From Bacteroidales bacterium UBA1711 (lineage in GTDB: Bacteria; Bacteroidota; Bacteroidia; Bacteroidales; P3), in NCBI GenBank assembly GCA_002317325.1, contig DCJB01000080.1:1-13337 (forward strand): DNA of 13,337 bases, written 5' to 3'. Of the stretch, positions 1 to 6,744 are shown in pieces; position 1 is the stretch's first letter; every line of letters starts with the position of its first letter. The notes below the pieces were generated by a model. That model had not been told where the DNA came from and ran no database searches. It saw only the letters and a list, made by a program, of their open reading frames with translations. A program made the position numbers and the translations under genes.

Positions 1-37
1 GACAGGGGCGGCCGCACTTCGTGCGGCCGCCCCTGTC
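1..37. repeat. Perfect inverted repeat (REP-like hairpin) at window edge
   Basis: Two perfectly complementary 17-base arms (1-17 and 21-37) flank the 3-base loop TTC. The arms are very GC-rich and contain GCGGCCGC. No T-run follows on the plus strand, so it is not a classic terminator in that direction; the other side is cut by the window edge. A minus-strand reading frame runs through it without a stop. It is best described as a REP-like or intergenic palindromic element; its function is unknown. Confidence 0.75.
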
Positions 38-248
38 TATATGGTTGGTCGCCGGCTTGCTTCATATACTCATATTCGGTGGTGGTCACCCTCTTGTAGT
101 GTTCGTTAATACTGGGATTGGTGTATGCTTGGGTTGCCTGCGCCTTCACGGGGCGGTTGTCGCTGTAGGTGTATTCATATACGGTGGGGGTATCGCCCTG
201 TTCGGTCATCGAGGTGATGTCGTTCTCCGAAATGCAGGTGGAAACGAG
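1..248 (-). pseudogene. Remnant of a secreted or surface protein coding region, no start, 3' end off window
   Basis: The minus strand is open from about 263 to the window edge and reads like real protein, with stretches such as NDITSMTEQGDTPTVYEYTY and, later, ATQAYTNPSINEHYKRVTT. The Y/T/E-rich style resembles Bacteroidota extracellular beta-rich lipoproteins of the DUF4595 or RHS-like kind, but I do not recognise the family with certainty. No start codon lies at a sensible place: upstream the frame runs into the 18-bp direct repeats and then a stop at about 330. The coding sequence appears truncated at its 5' end by an insertion or deletion near 249-264. Its C-terminal part is read through the hairpin at 1-37 and may continue beyond the window. 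Base composition is lower in GC than the core genes further right. Confidence 0.45.
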
Positions 249-250
249 AT

Positions 251-322
251 TCAAATTGAGGCATCCTGCAATTTGACACTTAGAGCAACAAACCCCATAA
301 AGAACCTGCAATTTGACACTTA
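251..322. repeat. Two 18-bp direct repeats 40 bp apart, possible insertion-sequence end
   Basis: CCTGCAATTTGACACTTA occurs at 265-282 and again, identical, at 305-322, exactly 40 bp apart. A partial inverted copy (TCAAATTG) lies at 251-258. Closely spaced identical repeats near an element end are known for IS21-family transposons (multiple terminal repeats bound by the transposase). No transposase gene is present here, so this would be a leftover end or solo scar. Family assignment is inference. Confidence 0.5.
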
Positions 323-340
323 CGCCTTATTTTTCTGCTG

Positions 341-362
341 AATAGTTGATATTCCAACTATT
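341..362. other. Small AT-rich inverted repeat
   Basis: AATAGTTG (341-348) pairs with CAACTATT (355-362) across a 6-base loop, and two more T follow. It lies between the direct repeats and the ATPase pseudogene. It could be a weak terminator or the edge of the inserted element. The stem is AT-rich, so its significance is doubtful. Confidence 0.2.
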
Positions 363-398
363 TTAGGTAATTATGGCATCGGATTCCGAATTTGCATA

Positions 399-1209
399 AT
401 GATGGATAACGTATATATTCAAATGGATATAGAGACAGTCATAACGGAAGCAAGCTGCTACTTTTCGGTTATCACGCTCACTGGGGCGCGCCAAACAGGC
501 AAAAATACCCTGTTGCGGCACCTGTTCACCCAGCGCCATGAGTATTCGATGAAAGACCTCCATCTCCTCGACTTTGCTAAAAATGACCCCGTGGCATTTC
601 TCAATCAGACCGATCTTCATGAGGTTGTGCGCAGCGCGCTTATGCTCCGTCTTCAACGCCTCGCAGTTGGCCAACGAAGTGGGTGTGGATTCCAAAACCA
701 TCGCACGCCGGCTCTCGGCGCTGCAGGCTTCCTACCTGATTACGCTGCTTCCGCCTTACTATGAAAATTTCACCAAACGGCTGGTCAAGTCGCCCAAACT
801 CTATTTCAACGACACCGATCTTGCCTGTTACCTGCTTGAAATAGAGAGTATGGAACAACTGAAGCGTGACAAAATGCGTGGCGCGCTCTTCGAGAACATG
901 ATTGTGATGGAGGTGATGAAGCACCGCTCCAATCAGGGGAAAGAGGGAGGCGTGTATTTCTATCGCGATTCCAATCAGAACGAGGTTGACATTCTGTTGA
1001 AGCAGGAGGGTACGCTGACAGCCATCGAGGTGAAGTCGGCTCAGACCTATAACAGTTCGTTTGAGGACAGCCTTCGCAAAATTGACAAGTGGATTTCCAC
1101 CCCCGTCAAACGCAAAGCGGTGGTGTATGCCGGCGAATATGAGAATGCGGCGGGCGATGTCGCCTTGGTCAACTTCCGCCACCAGGACCAACTGATTGCC
1201 GCAAAATAG
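399..1209 (+). pseudogene. AAA-family ATPase / DUF4143 protein, disrupted by an out-of-frame internal deletion
   Basis: Two frames hold the two ends of one family. From 399 the frame gives an N-terminal AAA_14-type start with a P-loop-like GARQTGKNT, where the usual GKT/GKS has become GKN, and continues to FLNQTD at about 614. From about 613 a different frame continues with IFMRLCAARL, a winged-helix-like part (SQLANEVGVDSKTI) and a DUF4143 C-terminus including NEVDILLK and AIEVKS, the E-D...E-K pattern of a PD-(D/E)xK-like fold. Intact relatives are about 380-400 residues and carry a Walker B (IDEIQ-like) and SLAGR region between these parts; here that middle is absent. The frames meet at 609-618, so one deletion explains both the loss and the frameshift. 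The product cannot be a working ATPase. The family is common, mobile and often decayed in Bacteroidota; its cellular role is unclear. Confidence 0.85.
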
Positions 1210-1240
1210 CATATTCTCTGCGACCGCTTTGTTATTCGGA

Positions 1241-1305
1241 ATGCCGCATTGGGCAGAGAAGCTTTCCTCCGTGTGGCATCAGCTGTCCTTTGTGCAGTGC
1301 GGCAT
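1241..1305. repeat. Imperfect inverted repeat with 11-bp arms
   Basis: ATGCCGCATTG (1241-1251) pairs with CAGTGCGGCAT (1295-1305), with one G-U type mismatch in RNA, across a 43-base loop. It may be part of a folded RNA end or of a dispersed palindromic element. Confidence 0.35.
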
Positions 1306-1341
1306 CTTTCGTCTGCCACTGGTGCTGGCGGTTGGAAAATC

Positions 1342-1388
1342 AAGGCCCTGCCATTTCCGCTTTTGGCAGTGGCGGGGGGCAGGGCCTT
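1342..1388 (-). terminator. Long hairpin, possible terminator of the nucleotidase gene
   Basis: AAGGCCCTGCC (1342-1352) and GGCAGGGCCTT (1378-1388) are perfectly complementary 11-base arms. The 25-base loop contains a further CCGC/GCGG pair. Read on the minus strand the stem is followed by GATTTTCC, a weak T-run, about 94 bases past the nucleotidase stop codon. It could end transcription coming from either side. The long loop and short T-run keep confidence moderate. Confidence 0.4.
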
Positions 1389-1481
1389 CGTTATGCTGAC
1401 ATTGTCGGCAGTTCGCCTTCTTGATGGCGGAGTTTGTTTGGGGGACTGGTCTGGGGTACGGTTGGCCTGAGAACCTCCCTT

Positions 1482-3143
1482 TTATCTTCTGCCTACGCAG
1501 TTTATCCTCCCTTGCGGGACGGCGTATTGCCGGCCGATGGTGCCGCCGAGGGTCTCTTTGATGAAATTGGCCAAAACGTCGCAGTCGTTGAGCGTTTGTT
1601 GGCTGCTGATGACGCTGACACCTTTAAAGTTCTGCCCGTCTCCGTTCTGCACAAGCACATAGTTGGCGGCGGCTATGGTGTATTCTTTGGAGGGGTCGAT
1701 GGGTTCGTACTGGTTGGTGTTGCGGTTGAGAATCTTCACGTTCTTCACCCGCCGGCGGTCGCCTACGGACTGCAGGATGCCCTCGGGGCTGAGTACCACC
1801 GAGGAGGCGACGGTGGTGTCCAAGTCGCACTGCACGCCGGAGAGTTGGGCGAAACCGCCGCTCTCGGCCGGGGCGAGACGGTAGGACATTTCCAAGTTAT
1901 CCAAGAACACCTGTCCAGTTATGCGTCCGAGGAGCACTGTGTTGCCGAAGGGGAAGACGTTGAGGACATTGCCGAAGGTGATGGTGCCTTGCGGTATGTC
2001 GGTGCGCAGGTTGCCGCCGTTCACCCAGCCGATGTCGGAGTTGAGGTAGCTGCGGAATGCGTCGGCTGCCAAGTCGCCGATGCCGGCCTCTTGGTTGCGG
2101 ACTATGCGTTTGCCCTCGGCATTGGTTATGTTCAGCGCCACCTCGGCGGTGCCCACTACCTTGGAGAGTATGGACTTGACGGTTTCTTTGATGTTGTTCA
2201 CCAACACCTCCACGATGGGGTCGTCGGAGAGATTCTTGGTGTCGATAAGGCCGGCTGAGATTTTGCCCCGCGAGGAGATGGTGACTCGGCCGATGTTGGC
2301 GAAGGCGGTGCCTGTGGAACTGCGCTTGACGTATTTGCCCGCCTTGTTGAGCACCGAGTCGCAGGGGATGACGCTGTGGGAGTGGCCGTCCAGCACAAAG
2401 TCTATGCCGCTGGTCTTGCTGATGAGGTCCTGCGAGGCGGTGTAGCCTCTCCGGGAGTCGCCCAAGTGTGAGAGCACCACCACATAGTTGGCTCCGGCGT
2501 TGCGTACGCGGTCCACCTCTTTCTGCACAATGTTGGCTAGTTCGGACTCGCAGAACGAGTACTTGAAGTTGCCCTGGTCGTCTTGGAAGTAGGCCGGCAC
2601 GGAGCTGGAGATGGACTGAGGCGTGGCCACGCCGATGAAGGCCACGGTGCCTGTGGTGAACACCTTCATGGCGCTGAGCGCGAAGAGGGGCTGCTGGTCG
2701 CTGATGCGGACGAAGTTGGCGCACAGGACTTCGGCGTTGAGCTTTTGGATCAGTTCGACCATGTGGCCGATACCGTAGTCGAACTCGTGGTTGCCGAGGG
2801 TGACGAAGTCGTAGCCCACGGCGTTCATGAGTGTGATGGGGTATTCGCCCTGCGAGAGGATGCCGTAGGCCTGCCCCTGAATGAAGTCGCCGCAGGAGAC
2901 GACGCATACGTTGTCGGTCTGCTCTTGTGCGGCTTTCTTCAGCGAGGCCATCTTGGCGTAGCCGTCGATGGCGCAGTGCACGTCGTTGTCGAAGAGAATC
3001 ACGATGTCTTCGGACTCGACCTCGGGCAGGGGGTTGATGTTGTCGTTGTCTTTCTGGCAGCCCGCGAAGAGCAGCACCGAGACGGCCGCTGCCAGCCACA
3101 GGCGAGAGTGGAAGCGGAATGGGTTGGTGATAGAGTGCTTCAT
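1482..3143 (-). CDS. 5'-nucleotidase / UshA-type metallophosphoesterase lipoprotein
   Basis: The 553-residue protein hydrolyses phosphate from nucleotides or related esters outside the inner membrane. Residues 1-28 are a signal peptide ending in LLFAGC with the lipid-carrying cysteine at 29; the following QKDNDN is charged, like the export tag that sends Bacteroidota lipoproteins to the cell surface (inference). The N-terminal metallophosphoesterase domain shows all metal-binding motifs: DxH (54-56), GDF (85-87), GNHEFDYG (117-124), SH (225-226) and GHSH (253-256). The C-terminal 5'-nucleotidase domain contains VNGGNLRTDIPQG and FPFGNTV. Length matches the family. It is divergent from the DUF3276-parAB group and probably single-gene. 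Exact substrate (nucleotide, UDP-sugar, cyclic phosphate) cannot be told. The ATG at 3143 is chosen because the signal peptide starts there and a promoter lies just upstream. Confidence 0.93.
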   Translation of the reverse strand: MKHSITNPFRFHSRLWLAAAVSVLLFAGCQKDNDNINPLPEVESEDIVILFDNDVHCAIDGYAKMASLKKAAQEQTDNVCVVSCGDFIQGQAYGILSQGEYPITLMNAVGYDFVTLGNHEFDYGIGHMVELIQKLNAEVLCANFVRISDQQPLFALSAMKVFTTGTVAFIGVATPQSISSSVPAYFQDDQGNFKYSFCESELANIVQKEVDRVRNAGANYVVVLSHLGDSRRGYTASQDLISKTSGIDFVLDGHSHSVIPCDSVLNKAGKYVKRSSTGTAFANIGRVTISSRGKISAGLIDTKNLSDDPIVEVLVNNIKETVKSILSKVVGTAEVALNITNAEGKRIVRNQEAGIGDLAADAFRSYLNSDIGWVNGGNLRTDIPQGTITFGNVLNVFPFGNTVLLGRITGQVFLDNLEMSYRLAPAESGGFAQLSGVQCDLDTTVASSVVLSPEGILQSVGDRRRVKNVKILNRNTNQYEPIDPSKEYTIAAANYVLVQNGDGQNFKGVSVISSQQTLNDCDVLANFIKETLGGTIGRQYAVPQGRINCVGRR

Positions 3144-3160
3144 AGCTATTATTTTTTTTG

Positions 3161-3192
3161 CAAAGTTACGAACAAATAATGGAATGGCGAAA
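3161..3192 (-). promoter_or_regulatory. Bacteroidota-type promoter for the nucleotidase gene
   Basis: On the minus strand TAACTTTG (3161-3168) matches the TAnnTTTG -7 consensus of the Bacteroidota primary sigma factor. TTTC (3189-3192) lies 20 bases upstream and matches three of four bases of the -33 TTTG. The predicted start of transcription is about 10-15 bases before the ATG at 3143. Confidence 0.6.
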
Positions 3193-3265
3193 GAAAAAGT
3201 GCAATATCACACGAGATTGTTGATAACTTTTGCTGCCGGGGGGCTGCTACGTGGAAAAATATGCC

Positions 3266-3273
3266 TAATTTTG
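3266..3273 (+). promoter_or_regulatory. Possible -7 element for DUF3276-parA-parB
   Basis: TAATTTTG fits the TAnnTTTG consensus and lies 24 bases before the DUF3276 start codon. No TTTG is found at the expected distance upstream; the nearest (3229-3232) is 33 bases away, too far. The promoter is therefore likely but weak or regulated. Confidence 0.45.
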
Positions 3274-3297
3274 CAAACCGAAAAATACTATCCCAAC

Positions 3298-3645
3298 ATG
3301 GAAAATAGAAAGGAAGAATTGTATTCGCAGGTCATTCCTGCCGGCAAACGCCGCTACTTCTTCGACGTGAAGGAAACGCGTGGAGGAGACAAGTTCATTA
3401 CCGTTACTGAGAGCCGCAAGGTGTTCGACAACAAGACGGGTGAGTTCTACTATGACAAGAGCAAAATCTTTCTCTATAAAGAGGATTTTGAGAAGTTTCA
3501 GAAGGGGCTGGCCAACGCGCTCTCCTTCATCGAGACCGGCATTGAACCCGAGCCAGTTGTGGTGGAAAACGAGTATCGCGAGTCCGACGGCGAGCGCCGG
3601 GAACAGCGTCGCGACTCATACGACGACTTTGACCTCAAGTATTAA
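3298..3645 (+). CDS. DUF3276 PUR-alpha-like nucleic-acid-binding protein
   Basis: This 115-residue protein belongs to the DUF3276 (PUR-alpha-like) family, whose characterised relative is Borrelia BpuR, a protein that binds single- and double-stranded DNA and RNA. Visible family features are the central KRRYFFDVKETRGGDKFITV (about 18-37) followed by a lysine/aromatic stretch (YYDKSKIFLYKEDFEKF) and an acidic, arginine-rich tail. The reading frame stays open far upstream, but the ATG at 3298 is chosen because the family begins close to EELYSQVIPAG and because a -7 promoter element lies at 3266. The stop is 3 bases before parA, so the two are almost certainly co-transcribed. A role in nucleoid or RNA regulation linked to segregation is plausible but not shown by the sequence. 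Confidence 0.88.
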   Translation: MENRKEELYSQVIPAGKRRYFFDVKETRGGDKFITVTESRKVFDNKTGEFYYDKSKIFLYKEDFEKFQKGLANALSFIETGIEPEPVVVENEYRESDGERREQRRDSYDDFDLKY

Positions 3646-3648
3646 GGC

Positions 3649-4431
3649 ATGGGCAAAATAATCTCTATCGCCAACCAGAAGGGCGGTGTGGGCAAGACCA
3701 CGACGGCCGTCAACCTCAGTGCTGCACTGGCGGTGATGGAGTATAAGGTGCTCCTCGTGGACGCCGACCCCCAGGCAAACGCCTCCTCCGGCCTCGGCAT
3801 TAACCCAGACGAACTGGAGAAATGCGCTTACGAGTGCTTCATGGGGCAGGCGCCAGTCCAAGACTGCATCATCGACACCGACACCCCGAACCTCTCCCTC
3901 CTGCCCACCCGCATAGACCTGGTGGGCGCGGAGGTGGAGTTGGTGAACGAGAAGAACCGCGAGTACTTTGTCCGACGGGCTCTTGAGCCAATCAAGGAGG
4001 AGTATGACTTCGTCATCATCGACTGCAGTCCCTCCCTCGGACTCATCACCGTCAACGCCCTCGCGGCCTCCGACTCGGTCATCATACCCATCCAGAGCGA
4101 GTACTTCGCCCTCGAGGGATTGGGAAAGCTGCTCAACACGGTGCGTATCGTCCAGACCCGCCTCAACCCCGGTCTCAACATCGAGGGGCTGCTCATCACC
4201 ATGTACGACTCGCGCCTCCGCCTGGCACGCCAGGTGGTGGAGGACGTGAGAGGCCACTTCAAGCGTCTTGTGTTCGACACCCTCATCTACCGCAATACCA
4301 AACTGGCCGAGGCTCCAAGCTACGGCAAGAGCATCATTATGTACGACGCCCTCAGCGCCGGCGCGGTCAACTACCTCAATCTCGCCAACGAATTGCTGAA
4401 ACGAAACAATATGACGAACAATGGCAAGTAA
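3649..4431 (+). CDS. parA: ParA/Soj chromosome-partitioning ATPase
   Basis: ParA binds ATP, dimerises on non-specific DNA and is released by ParB, which moves replication origins apart. The 260-residue protein has the deviant Walker A KGGVGKTT (11-18), the A' motif DADPQAN (38-44) and Walker B YDFVIIDCSPSLG (119-131). No extra N-terminal DNA-binding domain is present, so it is the short chromosomal Soj type rather than a plasmid P1-type ParA. It starts 3 bases after DUF3276 and its last 11 bases overlap parB, so translation of the pair is probably coupled. Confidence 0.95.
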   Translation: MGKIISIANQKGGVGKTTTAVNLSAALAVMEYKVLLVDADPQANASSGLGINPDELEKCAYECFMGQAPVQDCIIDTDTPNLSLLPTRIDLVGAEVELVNEKNREYFVRRALEPIKEEYDFVIIDCSPSLGLITVNALAASDSVIIPIQSEYFALEGLGKLLNTVRIVQTRLNPGLNIEGLLITMYDSRLRLARQVVEDVRGHFKRLVFDTLIYRNTKLAEAPSYGKSIIMYDALSAGAVNYLNLANELLKRNNMTNNGK

Positions 4432-5305
4432 GAAACCTTTAGTGCCCGGGCGCGGGCTCGACGCTATTCTCGGAAGCTTGGATGTGGAGTCTCTCGGCGG
4501 CGGCGAAGCCGCCGCAGTGACTGCTGCCATCAGCATGGTGCCGCTCTGCGACATCGAGGCTAATCCTTTCCAGCCCCGCAAGGACTTTGACGAATCCGCC
4601 CTTGACGAACTCGCCCAGAGCATCCGCGAGCAGGGGGTGATAACTCCCATCACCGTGCGCCGGATGCCCGACGGCAAGTACCAGCTCATCGCCGGCGAGC
4701 GGCGCTTCCGCGCCTCCCAGCGGGCTGGTCTCACCGAGCTGCCCGCCTACATTCGGGTGGCCACCGATGGGCAGATGATGGAAATGGCGCTGGTTGAAAA
4801 CATTCAGCGCGAGAATCTGAACGCTATGGAGATAGCCCTCTCCTACAACGCTCTCATTGAGGAGTGCCGCCTCACCCACGAGGAACTGAGCCAGCGGGTG
4901 GGCAAGGATCGCAGCACTATCTCCAACTACCTCCGTCTGCTCAACCTCCCCGCCGAGACGCAGCTCGCCCTCAGCAGCGGACAGATAAGCATGGCCCACG
5001 CCCGCGCACTCGTCAACGTGGAAGACCCCGAACGACACATCTCACTCCTCCACGCCATCATCAACCGCCACCTGTCGGTCCATCAGACAGAGCAGATGGT
5101 TAAGGCCGAGAAGGAGCCGGCACGCAAGGTCGTAAAGGCCAAAGACGACCTCCCCGCCACCCACAGCGCCAGCCAGTCGCAGCTCCGCGACTTGTTCCAA
5201 TCCGAAGTGGAGATTAAGCGTTCCCGCCGGGGCAAAGGCACAATGACTATCCACTTCAACAGCGACGAGGATTTTGAGCGTATCATGAAGTTGATGCGCC
5301 GATAG
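4421..5305 (+). CDS. parB: ParB/Spo0J chromosome-partitioning protein
   Basis: ParB is the CTP-dependent clamp that loads at parS sites, spreads on DNA and recruits ParA and condensin. The 294-residue protein begins with the ParA-interacting GRGLDAILGS patch (about 10-19). The CTPase/spreading domain contains NPFQPRKDFD, IREQGVITPI and the signature GERRFRA (92-98), followed by ENIQRENLN. A helix-turn-helix lies near 150-172 (ELSQRVGKDRSTISNYLRLL). The C-terminal dimerisation part ends in a family-typical KGTMTIHFNSDEDFERI segment. It overlaps parA by 11 bases. No parS-like TGTTTCACGTGAAACA palindrome is visible in this window. Confidence 0.95.
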   Translation: MASKKPLVPGRGLDAILGSLDVESLGGGEAAAVTAAISMVPLCDIEANPFQPRKDFDESALDELAQSIREQGVITPITVRRMPDGKYQLIAGERRFRASQRAGLTELPAYIRVATDGQMMEMALVENIQRENLNAMEIALSYNALIEECRLTHEELSQRVGKDRSTISNYLRLLNLPAETQLALSSGQISMAHARALVNVEDPERHISLLHAIINRHLSVHQTEQMVKAEKEPARKVVKAKDDLPATHSASQSQLRDLFQSEVEIKRSRRGKGTMTIHFNSDEDFERIMKLMRR

Positions 5306-5310
5306 TAGTC

Positions 5311-5316
5311 AGGAGG
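5311..5316 (+). promoter_or_regulatory. Shine-Dalgarno-like AGGAGG before DUF5683
   Basis: AGGAGG ends 7 bases before the GTG at 5324 and 22 bases before the ATG at 5339. Most Bacteroidota genes lack such a site, so it is unusual; if it is used, it favours the GTG start. It could also be chance in GC-rich sequence. Confidence 0.4.
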
Positions 5317-5323
5317 CAGGGCT

Positions 5324-5893
5324 GTGGTAAAGCGGACTATGGTGCTGTTGCTGCTGCTCGTTCTCGCCGGTGTCGGCAGGGCGCAGGAAACGATAGCAAC
5401 GGCGGAGACGAAGGTTGATTCCGTCGCAGTGGTCGCACCCCAGCACAGCCCCACCAAAGCCCTCCTGTGGTCGCTCATACCCGGCGGCGGGCAGATTTAC
5501 AACGGGCAGGCGTGGAAACTTCCCATCATCTATGGCGTGATTGGCGGTTTGGGCTATCTCGCAGTGAGCAACTACAACAGCATGAAAATGTTCAAGGACG
5601 ACTACCTCCACCGTGTCCAGCACGGCGGAGAGTGGACGATTGAGAAATACGCCAGTTACCCCAACTCCAGCATATACAACCTCTACCAGCAGCACAACAA
5701 AAACTTCCAGCTCTTTGTCATGCTGACCGCGGTCGCATATACGCTCAATCTGATTGACGCCTACGTCTTCGGCCACCTCTACGACTTTCAGATGGACGAC
5801 AACCTCACCTTTCGGATTGAACCTTCCGTAGTGCCCGTGATGAACGGGGGGGGGGCGTTTGCCCCGACGGTGGGATTCACGTTCCGCTTCTGA
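5324..5893 (+). CDS. DUF5683 domain membrane-associated protein
   Basis: The family is of unknown function and is regularly found next to parB in Bacteroidota. The 189-residue protein has an N-terminal signal peptide (about 1-20, ending GRAQ), a hydrophobic family signature SLIPGGGQIYNGQAWKLPIIYG (split 50-71), a membrane segment at about 67-82, a second hydrophobic stretch at about 128-148 (FVMLTAVAYTLNLIDAYVFG), and a C-terminus ending in the alternating TVGFTFRF with a terminal phenylalanine, as seen in outer-membrane strands. The start is GTG at 5324 (preceded by AGGAGG) or ATG at 5339; both leave a signal peptide. It begins 18 bases after parB and so is likely co-transcribed. A run of ten G (5846-5855) sits near the end of the gene. 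Confidence 0.82.
   Translation: MVKRTMVLLLLLVLAGVGRAQETIATAETKVDSVAVVAPQHSPTKALLWSLIPGGGQIYNGQAWKLPIIYGVIGGLGYLAVSNYNSMKMFKDDYLHRVQHGGEWTIEKYASYPNSSIYNLYQQHNKNFQLFVMLTAVAYTLNLIDAYVFGHLYDFQMDDNLTFRIEPSVVPVMNGGGAFAPTVGFTFRF
5846..5855 (+). repeat. Ten-G homopolymer inside DUF5683
   Basis: Ten consecutive G encode part of NGGGA (residues 174-178). Loss or gain of one base would replace the last dozen residues and read past the normal stop (to TAA near 5934 or TGA near 5921). Such tracts are prone to slippage in replication and also to sequencing error. Confidence 0.9.
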
Positions 5894-5958
5894 CAGCTGT
5901 CGTCCTTGGAACGCCTTTTTGAAAACAAGTTAAACCCTTTTATCACACAGTAAGCACA

Positions 5959-6666
5959 ATGAACCCATTATTGATGATTCAAGACGGAGTGTCTGATGTT
6001 CAGACCGCCGTAGATACCATGGCATCCGTTGCAGCCCCCGAGCGCATTACCCTCTGGGACATGACCCTCAAGGGCGGCTGGATTATGTTGGTGCTGGCTA
6101 TTCTCCTGGCCTTGGCAGTCTATATCGCCATTGAGCGCTACCTTGCTCTCCGGCAGGCGCTCAATACCAACAACGACAACGCCTTCATGAACAACATACG
6201 CCAGTATATCCACAAGGGCGACTTGGAGTCGGCCCGCGCGCTGTCCAAGAGTACCAATTCGCCTCTTGCCCGCATGGTTGATAAAGGCCTCAGCCGCCTT
6301 GGCCGTCCCCTGTCCGACATACAGGCAGCCATCGAGAACGAGGGCACCCTCGAAGTGGCTCGATTGGAGAAGCGGGTGAGCCTTGTGGCCACCGTGGCTT
6401 CCCTCGGTCCCATGATTGGCTTCCTCGGCACTGTCACGGGCATGGTCACCTGCTTTCAGGACATGGCCTTCGCCGGCAACAACATTGAGATTGCCACCCT
6501 CGCCACGGGTATGTACGAGGCCATGGTGACCACCATCGGCGGCCTCATCGTCGGCATCATCTGCTACTTCCTTTACAACATCCTTGTCACACGTATCAAC
6601 AAGGTGGTGCTCGACATCGAAGTCAGGGCAACCGAGTTTATGGATCTCCTCCACGAGCCGGCATGA
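5959..6666 (+). CDS. MotA/TolQ/ExbB proton-channel family protein
   Basis: This is the inner-membrane stator subunit of an ExbB-ExbD or TolQ-TolR motor, which uses proton flow to energise an outer-membrane or envelope process. Of 235 residues, membrane segments lie at about 41-58, 142-166 and 191-210, with a cytoplasmic loop between the first two as in the family. The conserved core VASLGPMIGFLGTVTGMV (147-163) includes the Pro/Gly/Thr pattern of the channel helices. An N-terminal soluble tail of about 35 residues precedes the first helix. The ExbD gene follows after 78 bases, and a run of heptamer repeats begins exactly at this gene's stop codon. ExbB versus TolQ cannot be decided from the sequence. 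Confidence 0.92.
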   Translation: MNPLLMIQDGVSDVQTAVDTMASVAAPERITLWDMTLKGGWIMLVLAILLALAVYIAIERYLALRQALNTNNDNAFMNNIRQYIHKGDLESARALSKSTNSPLARMVDKGLSRLGRPLSDIQAAIENEGTLEVARLEKRVSLVATVASLGPMIGFLGTVTGMVTCFQDMAFAGNNIEIATLATGMYEAMVTTIGGLIVGIICYFLYNILVTRINKVVLDIEVRATEFMDLLHEPA

Positions 6667-6698
6667 ACTGTGAATGGTGAACTGTGAACGGTGAACAG
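6664..6698 (+). repeat. Five tandem heptamers of the form TGAA(C/T)(T/G/A)G
   Basis: Units TGAACTG, TGAATGG, TGAACTG, TGAACGG, TGAACAG run without a gap from the stop codon of the ExbB gene (TGA at 6664) into the ExbB-ExbD spacer. Three units of the same kind recur at 9834-9854. The structure resembles simple heptanucleotide repeats scattered in intergenic DNA of some Bacteroidota. Confidence 0.8.
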
Positions 6699-6744
6699 CC
6701 GCTGCCAAAGCCCTTTTCTCAAGAATACATAACACTCATTCGTT

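Larger units (their letters stand above)
1210..1481. other. Gene-free stretch between pseudogene and nucleotidase
   Basis: I see no convincing gene in these 272 bases on either strand. They hold an imperfect inverted repeat (1241-1305) and a long hairpin (1342-1388), annotated separately. The frames that stay open here have no recognisable protein character. It may be a dispersed intergenic element or decayed sequence at the edge of the accessory stretch. Confidence 0.6.

Noticed and set aside
21..341. Plus-strand frame across the left end
   Set aside because: It starts inside the palindrome, runs through the direct repeats and is antisense to a more protein-like minus-strand frame.
1434..2258. 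Long plus-strand frame opposite the nucleotidase
   Set aside because: Antisense to conserved metallophosphoesterase/5'-nucleotidase sequence; composition is that of a shadow frame.
3616..4734. Long minus-strand frame opposite parA and parB
   Set aside because: It spans the overlap of two well-supported genes and has no recognisable motif.
5870..5890. Possible parS site near ATTCACGTTCC
   Set aside because: It is not palindromic and matches only part of the parS consensus; no other candidate was seen in the window.
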